Below are positions 14,698 to 18,969 of a stretch of 18,969 nucleotides of DNA, piece after piece. Source of the DNA: Humisphaera sp. (lineage in GTDB: Bacteria > Planctomycetota > Phycisphaerae > Tepidisphaerales > Tepidisphaeraceae); contig JANXVV010000054.1 in the NCBI GenBank assembly GCA_025351525.1, positions 1-18,969 on the forward strand, given 5' to 3'. Below the pieces are notes generated by a model, which did not search any database, was not told the DNA's origin, and saw nothing but the letters and a program-made list of their open reading frames with translations. Every line of letters begins with the position of its first letter. The stretch's first letter is position 1. The translations under genes were made by a program, and so were the position numbers.

Positions 14698-15525
14698 CTA
14701 TCGCCCCTCATCGACCTTTCGCACAACAGGCCGGAGTATGCTGTCGAGTTCGCAAACGATTTTATCATTTGCGCGATTCTCATCACAATATGTTCCAGCC
14801 ACGACAACTTCAAGATCCATATGATCGTTGCCTATCTGGTTGTCCTTTCGCATATCGAGTCCACCCTTTGCAAGCCACCGCAGAATGGAGGCTTCATGAG
14901 CCAAGAAGTTTCGGCGCGAAACTGAATCTCCCATTGCTAACGTCTCTGCATTTTCAGCGTCAAACCCGCACGAAATCAAAACAAGCCTACATATGTCGTT
15001 GATGAATTCATGGCCGAGAATCTCGGTGATCGCTGTCAGGTCCGGCTTGCGTAGGCGCTTCAACCCGGCATCGGTAAGAAATTCCTTCCACTTCGATACG
15101 GCCCCGAGGTTATTCACTTGGAGGGCTTGGGCGGTCAACAAACGTGCATCCACGTCGGGGCGCGCCGCGTCAACGCCCTTCGCGATTTCAGCTATTGCAG
15201 CGTTTTCGTCGGAATCCATCTTATCGAGAAAACGACGGAAGCGCGATGTCAATTCCTCATCGAAAAGGTCCGTGCAGGGCTTCCGTGAATCGCGCTCAAC
15301 GCACATGCGTGGCCCAACAGCATCGGCTACAATAACTCGATCAGCGTGCTCGCGGAGATACCGCAGCGACGACTTCATTGTGCTCTGCCAGTCGGAACTC
15401 TTGACCATTTCTGCCAAAAGTACGTCCGGCAGCAGGACAAAGCCATCCTCCGATGCCACATCCTGGACTGATTTAACGACGAGCATTTCATTGCGGAGGC
15501 AATTACTGTCGAGGCAAATACGCAT
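14698..15525 (-). CDS. PIN-domain-like protein (putative nuclease), element cargo
   Basis: The 275-residue protein begins MRICLDSNCLRNE, in which D6 fits the first acidic residue of a PIN domain. E39 in LLPDVLLAEM fits the second. The C-terminal segment NDHMDLEVVVAGTYCDENRANDKI supplies D234/D237, D248 and D254, the typical cluster of the last PIN motifs (CD...D). A central helical insertion of about 120 residues makes it larger than VapC toxins (about 130 residues). PIN-like proteins are usually metal-dependent RNases. A role in defence or addiction is inferred from its place on a mobile element and is untested. GGAG precedes ATG 15525 by 6 bases. No antitoxin partner is evident nearby. Its base composition appears less GC-rich than the flanking chromosome. 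Confidence 0.68.
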   Translation of the reverse strand: MRICLDSNCLRNEMLVVKSVQDVASEDGFVLLPDVLLAEMVKSSDWQSTMKSSLRYLREHADRVIVADAVGPRMCVERDSRKPCTDLFDEELTSRFRRFLDKMDSDENAAIAEIAKGVDAARPDVDARLLTAQALQVNNLGAVSKWKEFLTDAGLKRLRKPDLTAITEILGHEFINDICRLVLISCGFDAENAETLAMGDSVSRRNFLAHEASILRWLAKGGLDMRKDNQIGNDHMDLEVVVAGTYCDENRANDKIVCELDSILRPVVRKVDEGR

Positions 15526-15578
15526 AGTAGGCTCCGGGATTCATTTAATTGGAGAGATCGGACGACGCTCGCGACTTG

Positions 15579-15998
15579 CTACTCCTTGTGATTCTTAGCC
15601 GCTTCTTCCCAATAATACCTTTCCAATGAGAGATCTTCATCGCTACCCCCAAGCCACGCTCCCGGAACCCAATTACCGTTTTGAAGGTGATCTACACCCG
15701 CGGGTTGCCATCCACCGTCGCGGTAATTAAAGATCTTTCGCCGTTCGATGCGAGTACCATTTCCCGCAGTAAAAGTGGCGTAATAAATCGCCTGAAATGG
15801 GACGACCAAAGAATCGGTCGTCTTTACGTCATAGTGCGGGTCAGTTTCATGTGTCTTGGCACTGTAATCAGCGACGGTTTGCTCGAAAAGTCTAACGGCT
15901 CGCTGTTGATCGGTCTCAGAAGGTTCCCTTTTGCATCCGGTCAGAAGGACGAGAACGGCAGTTGTCGCGAGCAATTTCAACAATTGATTCTTTGTCAC
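15579..15998 (-). CDS. Small lipoprotein of unknown function, element cargo
   Basis: The GTG at 15998 (GGAG 8 bases upstream) gives 139 residues with a lipoprotein signal peptide: the N-region TKNQ, a hydrophobic stretch, and lipobox LLTGC near residue 18. The mature part contains HYDVKTTDSLVVPFQAIYYATF and RKIFNYRDGGWQPAG, a beta-rich pattern with many aromatic residues and no recognised family. The frame stays open upstream to 16208, but that extension places the signal peptide in the middle and overlaps the rep gene end, so it was rejected. It lies between the rep gene and the PIN-like gene, with 53 bases to the latter. Its role on the element is unknown; exclusion or surface functions would be guesses. 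Confidence 0.7.
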   Translation of the reverse strand: MTKNQLLKLLATTAVLVLLTGCKREPSETDQQRAVRLFEQTVADYSAKTHETDPHYDVKTTDSLVVPFQAIYYATFTAGNGTRIERRKIFNYRDGGWQPAGVDHLQNGNWVPGAWLGGSDEDLSLERYYWEEAAKNHKE

Positions 15999-16082
15999 GG
16001 CTGCATCTCCGATGTAGGTACAACTGGCCCAAATTGTGTTCGCTGGTTCGACGAAAGAAACGCGCTCGTCCCACAACTCGAT

Positions 16083-16110
16083 GGCGAGTAAGCTAGATTG
16101 TCGACTCGCC
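16083..16110 (-). terminator. Small hairpin after the rep gene, possible terminator
   Basis: GGCGAGT (16083-16089) and ACTCGCC (16104-16110) form a perfect 7-bp stem with a 14-nt loop, 25 bases past the rep stop codon. No T-run follows on the minus strand, so a terminator role is weak. Confidence 0.25.
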
Positions 16111-16134
16111 CGAAGCCTGTCAAGCAACGTTGGT

Positions 16135-17364
16135 TCAAACGCTTGGCGTCCGCGCCGGCCCCGCCGAAAGAATCCTTCCGACATCCAATCCCAAATCCCT
16201 TGCCCCACACCGTTTGTTCGCGATCTTCCGCTTGGCCTGACGCATCATTGCAATTACAATCCCCTCACCGTCATGGCCGCCCGCGTCGATAATTTCGGCG
16301 ACAAGCGCCAGTATCGGCATTACCGCAGGCTTGATCCAATTCATCACCGTTTCTTCCAACGGCGGAATGACCTTGCGGACGACGACGCGAGCTTGGCCGA
16401 GATCATCGACGATCTGTTGCCACCAGCTCAGGCGCGGCATCCTATCCTTGTGCCGGTGAATTCCGCGCTCCACGAAGTCAATGGAACCGCCAACGTAGTT
16501 TTTCAGCTTGCACTCGAATGCTTCAATGGTGAATGACGAGATCAAACAATCGAAGATCAAATCGGCCTTCTCTTTGAAGTAGCGCGCTTCAAATCGAATC
16601 GAATTGATTGTTCCCTTGGATTCAAGCGCCTTGTCGTAGATGAAGACTTGCAGGCCGCTCCCTTCCTTGCCCTTGCGACCGAAAGTAAGGGAATCGCCGG
16701 TGATTCCCTTGCCGCGCTTTGTTTCCTTTTGATCGCTCCAAACCCGGAAGTGATTGAAGTTACCCGCTTCTGCCGCTTGTCGAATCGTATCCATCGGGAC
16801 GCGGCGGGCGAAATCATCGTAGGCGATATCGAGGCGGGTGCATTTGCCGCGCAGCGCGCAAGCCGCATTGCAGAAGGCGAACAGGACCGGCAGCGGGAAG
16901 AAGTTCATCGAATCGCCGTTGAGGCTCAACAAGAAGTGTTCGCCCCCAGGTGTCCACGCCAGCACCGCCCCGACTTCCCAACCGGCGGATCGCGAGTAGT
17001 AGTGCATTCCCGTTGGCTTGTCTTCGCAATCGCCGAGCATCGGGCGCACCAGGTCAAGCACCGCTTCCCGGTTCGATGCTGGAAAGACGAGGTTCAGCCA
17101 ATCGACCTTGAGTTCCCCTGTCACTTTTCCCCCCGTGTTACCTACGGGGGGAAGTGACATGCCCGCATCGTCAATCCCCGCCGGCGGTGCCTCCCCGCCG
17201 GCTGGGGACCCCTCCGCCGGCGGGGATTGACCATCGGCTACCCCTTCCGGCCCTTGAGACGCACGGGCAGACGCCCGAGAGTGTTTGCCCGTCCGTTTGA
17301 CGCTTCTCGATTTCCGCAACGCCACCGTTTGACCGGCGGCACTTTCCGATTTCGACTGTTCCAC
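16135..17364 (-). CDS. Rep_trans / NicK-like replication initiator or relaxase
   Basis: The 409-residue protein matches the Rep_trans family (PF02486), which holds pT181-type rolling-circle initiators and the MOB_T relaxase NicK of ICEBs1. Motifs in order: RLDIAYDDF (177-185), the family's acidic metal-binding signature; LTFGRKGKEGSGLQVFIYDKALE (226-248), with Y243 as candidate nucleophile; and IRFEARYF (256-263). A Gly/Pro-rich N-terminal segment (about 40-80) precedes the domain and is encoded by DNA with strong hairpins. The C-terminal 100 residues are helical and variable. The start is GTG 17364 with GAGGG 7 bases upstream; no ATG precedes it in frame before a stop. The protein would nick the element's origin for replication of the circle, transfer, or both. 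Which one applies cannot be read from sequence. Confidence 0.85.
   Translation of the reverse strand: MEQSKSESAAGQTVALRKSRSVKRTGKHSRASARASQGPEGVADGQSPPAEGSPAGGEAPPAGIDDAGMSLPPVGNTGGKVTGELKVDWLNLVFPASNREAVLDLVRPMLGDCEDKPTGMHYYSRSAGWEVGAVLAWTPGGEHFLLSLNGDSMNFFPLPVLFAFCNAACALRGKCTRLDIAYDDFARRVPMDTIRQAAEAGNFNHFRVWSDQKETKRGKGITGDSLTFGRKGKEGSGLQVFIYDKALESKGTINSIRFEARYFKEKADLIFDCLISSFTIEAFECKLKNYVGGSIDFVERGIHRHKDRMPRLSWWQQIVDDLGQARVVVRKVIPPLEETVMNWIKPAVMPILALVAEIIDAGGHDGEGIVIAMMRQAKRKIANKRCGARDLGLDVGRILSAGPARTPSV
17121..17157. other. GC-rich hairpin inside rep, candidate oriT/double-strand origin
   Basis: TTCCCCCCGT (17127-17136) and ACGGGGGGAA (17144-17153) form a perfect 10-bp stem with the loop GTTACCT, extended by TCAC/GTGA after a 2-base bulge. 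It lies in codons 71-80 of the Rep_trans gene. From memory, the ICEBs1 oriT has a similar layout: C-run, a short loop with TAAC, G-run. On the minus strand this loop reads AGGTAAC. Initiator genes of this family often contain or abut their own origin. Confidence 0.5.
17172..17229. repeat. Nested GC-rich inverted repeat in the rep 5' coding region
   Basis: CAATCCCCGCCGGCGG (17172-17187) and its exact complement (17214-17229) form 16-bp arms. The 26-nt interior contains a second stem (CCCC...GGGG). It encodes residues 46-65, a low-complexity Pro/Gly/Ala stretch, which suggests that the DNA structure may matter more than the protein sequence here. It could be part of the origin region with the hairpin at 17121-17157. 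Confidence 0.6.
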
Positions 17365-17760
17365 AGCGTAGCCCTCATGCTGTGGCCCAACCGCACCGTG
17401 TTGCCGTGCGTACCCGTCCGCTTACCCGTTGTTCGATGGCCGATTTGGCTTGGGTGGGAATTGGCGTACATGCTCATCAGCGCTCTACATCTCGCGAGGT
17501 TTGACCGATCCATTCCGAGCCGCCCGAGGAACGCCCCCGAGCGGTGACAATTTTCGACGCCCGCAACCCGGGCGCGCGCTCTGGTGACATCCGGCGGGGG
17601 AGAAGGGGCGGGAAGAACCACATCAGGCCCCAAGAGTTTCTCACCGCCCCTTCTCCTCCAATGACGCCGTTCGACGCACAGGCCCGTTTGTGGCCCCCTC
17701 ATCCCCACCCCTCTCCTTTTCCCCTCCTTCCTGCCGCTGGGTCGTTCGCGAAGGGTGACG
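17365..17760. other. Non-coding region upstream of rep with inverted repeat and pyrimidine tract
   Basis: I see no supported gene. A perfect 13-nt inverted repeat, GGAGAAGGGGCGG (17599-17611) and CCGCCCCTTCTCC (17644-17656), has a 32-nt loop. A pyrimidine-rich tract follows on the plus strand (about 17693-17735). The rep promoter must lie here, but I see no good -35/-10 pair. Regions with hairpins next to a rolling-circle initiator can serve as single-strand origins; that is only a possibility. Confidence 0.4.
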
Positions 17761-17937
17761 TTATCCGGTAGGCTTGGAGCGCACGACAGCAAGCACCGCC
17801 GCCCGTAGGGCGGCGGGCAGCGTTGTCCAGGCATCGACGATGAATTGCAGATCGGGACACGGAGCTTGTCCCATATTTGTCCCAAGCGGTGCGGAATCTT
17901 CAGTTTTCTTGGGGATTCTGGCCGGTTTAGGATAGAC
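17761..17937 (-). CDS. int: Detached 3' end of the integrase gene (C-terminal tail, 58 codons)
   Basis: Downstream of the right att copy, in the reading frame the integrase uses at the left copy, 58 codons run to the stop at 17761-17763. Both att copies encode P-x-T-Q-V in the same frame. The tail ends PDLQFIVDAWTTLPAALRAAVLAVVRSKPTG; an 'AWPTLPxAxRAxIxAxV'-type ending is one that I recall at the C-terminus of planctomycete integrases or next to their tRNA targets. In the circle it would be residues 452-509 of the integrase. In the integrated state it lacks its own beginning. The frame is open to 18084 and internal ATGs exist (17874 gives 37 residues), so a gene caller may report it as a separate small protein. 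Confidence 0.7.
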   Translation of the reverse strand, partial: VYPKPARIPKKTEDSAPLGTNMGQAPCPDLQFIVDAWTTLPAALRAAVLAVVRSKPTG

Positions 17938-17954
17938 CACTTGGGTAATCGGCC
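17933..17954. repeat. attR: second att core, tRNA-Cys 5' fragment
   Basis: This is the second copy of the 22-bp direct repeat, containing CCACTTGGGTA-A-TCGGCC. It reproduces the 5' acceptor strand and D-arm of tRNA-Cys with one base (17948) that would break the acceptor stem, so it cannot serve as a functional tRNA part. The chromosome resumes at 17955. Confidence 0.85.
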
Positions 17955-18207
17955 ATAACTCTTTTCTGAATAAATAGTTAGGTGCATTTTGACAGCTTGG
18001 GCATGCCAGTGCCTGCATATCATTGACAACTCCAGCTTCATAGCGAGGTTGTGCTTCACTGCAACCCCCGCCAATGGCTGTCAATGCCCGTCGTTGAATG
18101 ACCGGGGCTTGGTCAGGGCTTCCGCATGTAGATTATCATAAAATTGCACTGGCGCGATGGGGAATCTTCCGGTAGGGTGTGATTTGTTCCGAGATCTTGG
18201 TGGAAGA
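17955..18207. other. Stranded former upstream region of tRNA-Cys
   Basis: Before integration this DNA lay directly upstream of tRNA-Cys on the minus strand. A weak promoter-like pair CTGTCA (17995-17990) and TATTCA (17972-17967), spacer 17, ends 12 bases before the att copy of the tRNA 5' end, a fitting distance for a tRNA promoter. The matches are only 4/6 and 3/6. No gene is supported here; the minus-strand frame through this stretch is continuous with the integrase tail by chance of integration. Confidence 0.35.
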
Positions 18208-18831
18208 TCAGCTTCCCGCAGGCCTCGTCGTTGCACTCGGAAGCGTTACGATATCCTCACCCGGCGGGGGGATGCGGATCAATTGCTCCTTCGCCCACCG
18301 GATCCGGTCGACGCGGGTGTCTTTGAACACCATCTCCTGCAGCAATTTCCGAGTCTCTTCATCCAGCAATTTCCGCTTCACGCGGATAATTGCAAGATTC
18401 GAAGTGTATTCGGGATTGTCCGGTTCCAACTCATGGGCACGGCTGTAGGAATCGGAGGCCTCCGTCAGCTTGCCGGCTTTTTCCAACACCAGCCCGAGAT
18501 TATTGCGAACCTCCGGTTGATGCGGCATCAGCTTGATCGCGTTCTCAAACTCCCACGCGGCGGGGTAGAGCTTTCCCTGCTTTAGAAAAACCAGCCCCAG
18601 ATTGTTTCGAGCCGGGCCGAACATCACATCGGCAGCCAAGGCGTTTTTCAGGATGTCTTCGGATTCATCGTACTTTCCCTGCTTGATCAGCGAGTAGGCC
18701 GCATCATTTTGAACGCGGGCCAGTTCGGTGTTCTGGCTGGGCGGGGTGATGTTCGATCCGGACCCGCAACCTTGGATGAGCAATGCCATCAGTAGCGATG
18801 CAGAGAAAGTGCGAAGTGACTTGCGCGTCAT
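18208..18831 (-). CDS. TPR-repeat lipoprotein
   Basis: The 207-residue protein has a lipoprotein signal peptide (MTRKSLRTFSASLLMALL, lipobox IQGC, Cys22). Three tetratricopeptide-type repeats cover about residues 40-150; in the second and third the hallmarks are ARNNLGLVFLKQGKLYPAAWE and VRNNLGLVLEKAGKLTEASD. TPR lipoproteins usually scaffold protein complexes in the cell envelope; PilF/PilW is a known example, but nothing nearby points to type IV pili. The C-terminus is charged and ends in a Thr/Ser/Pro-rich tail. It is transcribed towards the integrated element and is the native neighbour of tRNA-Cys. Confidence 0.85.
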   Translation of the reverse strand: MTRKSLRTFSASLLMALLIQGCGSGSNITPPSQNTELARVQNDAAYSLIKQGKYDESEDILKNALAADVMFGPARNNLGLVFLKQGKLYPAAWEFENAIKLMPHQPEVRNNLGLVLEKAGKLTEASDSYSRAHELEPDNPEYTSNLAIIRVKRKLLDEETRKLLQEMVFKDTRVDRIRWAKEQLIRIPPPGEDIVTLPSATTRPAGS

Positions 18832-18914
18832 AGGGATGGCCTTGGGGAAGTTGTTTCCGTATTAAAGAACGATCCTGCAATAACTACCGCGTCTGGGTTG
18901 GGTGCCACAGGTCG

Positions 18915-18969
18915 CGGTACTCCGAGACCTGTGCCGGCCTGACCAAAAGACACAGGTCTCGGAGTACCG
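18915..18969. repeat. Interspersed inverted repeat, cut by the window end
   Basis: CGGTACTCCGAGACCTGTG (18915-18933) and its exact complement (18951-18969) flank a 17-nt loop. A partial third copy (CACAGGTCGCGGTACT, with a mismatch) begins at 18906. It is a different repeat family from the GGCTGGAAGCC type. It lies upstream of the TPR lipoprotein gene and may continue past the window. Confidence 0.7.

Larger units (their letters stand above)
12345..17954. mobile_element. Integrative (probably mobilizable) element in the 5' half of tRNA-Cys
   Basis: A 22-bp direct repeat (12345-12366 and 17933-17954) delimits a unit whose excised circle would be 5588 bp. It carries a tyrosine integrase at the tRNA end, a helix-turn-helix protein, a ribbon-helix-helix-like regulator, two cargo genes and a Rep_trans/NicK-like initiator or relaxase at the far end. 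The genes are all on the minus strand. No conjugation (T4SS, coupling protein) genes are present, so transfer would need a helper. Two features are unusual: the element sits on the 5' side of the tRNA, and attP lies within the 3' end of the integrase gene. Confidence 0.85.

Noticed and set aside
15999..16208. 70-residue extension of the element lipoprotein
   Set aside because: It would bury the signal peptide and overlap the rep gene end. GTG 15998 has a good ribosome binding site.
17238..18074. 278-codon minus-strand open frame spanning attR and the rep start
   Set aside because: It crosses the att junction and overlaps rep in another frame. The composition is basic and low in recognisable structure.
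1..18969. CRISPR array
   Set aside because: The short repeats seen are inverted or two-copy palindromes. No regularly spaced direct repeats with unique spacers occur and no cas genes are present.

Overview
The window looks like a chromosomal segment of a planctomycete-type bacterium, perhaps of the Phycisphaerae/Tepidisphaera kind. The grounds are moderately high GC, many lipoproteins, short interspersed palindromes of the 'CACGGGCTTCCAGCCCGTG' type, and proteins that I recall mainly from that phylum (a 1155-residue unknown, and an integrase with a long C-terminal tail). The phylum is an inference from gene style. No rRNA or marker gene is present.

Left part (1-12292), chromosome backbone. 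A secreted M16 zinc-peptidase lipoprotein (106-3030) ends in a hairpin terminator. A tightly packed plus-strand operon follows: an FTCD_C/FchA-like cyclodeaminase (3125), a small Zn-ribbon protein (3742), a cysteine-containing hypothetical protein (3985), a lipoprotein (4518), and an RDD-family membrane protein with a large N-terminal region (about 5389-7080). Several of these genes overlap by 4 bp (GTGA/ATGA). After a spacer with paired palindromic repeats comes a 1155-aa unknown protein with a P-loop-like motif (7388-10855). It converges with a minus-strand PLP aminotransferase (10898-12214). A tRNA-Cys(GCA) gene lies just upstream of the aminotransferase on the same strand.

Middle part (12345-17954), an integrated element of 5588 bp. 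It is bounded by a 22-bp direct repeat (20/22 identical), and the left copy is the 5' half of the intact tRNA-Cys gene. All supported genes point left: Rep_trans/NicK-like initiator or relaxase (17364-16135), small lipoprotein (15998-15579), PIN-like nuclease (15525-14698), then a ribbon-helix-helix-like regulator, a helix-turn-helix protein and a tyrosine integrase arranged as one operon (14313-12344). The layout suggests a small integrative, probably mobilizable, element carrying two cargo genes.

The most interesting result concerns the integrase gene. It runs into the tRNA gene and stops at a TAA completed by a host tRNA base. At the other end of the element the same att core is followed, in the same reading frame, by 58 more codons ending in a conserved-looking tail. 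In the excised circle the two pieces would join into a 509-residue integrase, while in the integrated state the protein is 452 residues. Integration therefore appears to exchange the integrase C-terminus, remove the tRNA's own upstream region, and place the tRNA downstream of the element's int operon. Inside the rep gene there is also a GC-rich hairpin that resembles, from memory, the ICEBs1 oriT.

Right part (17955-18969): the separated former upstream region of tRNA-Cys, a TPR lipoprotein on the minus strand (18831-18208), and another interspersed inverted repeat cut by the window end.
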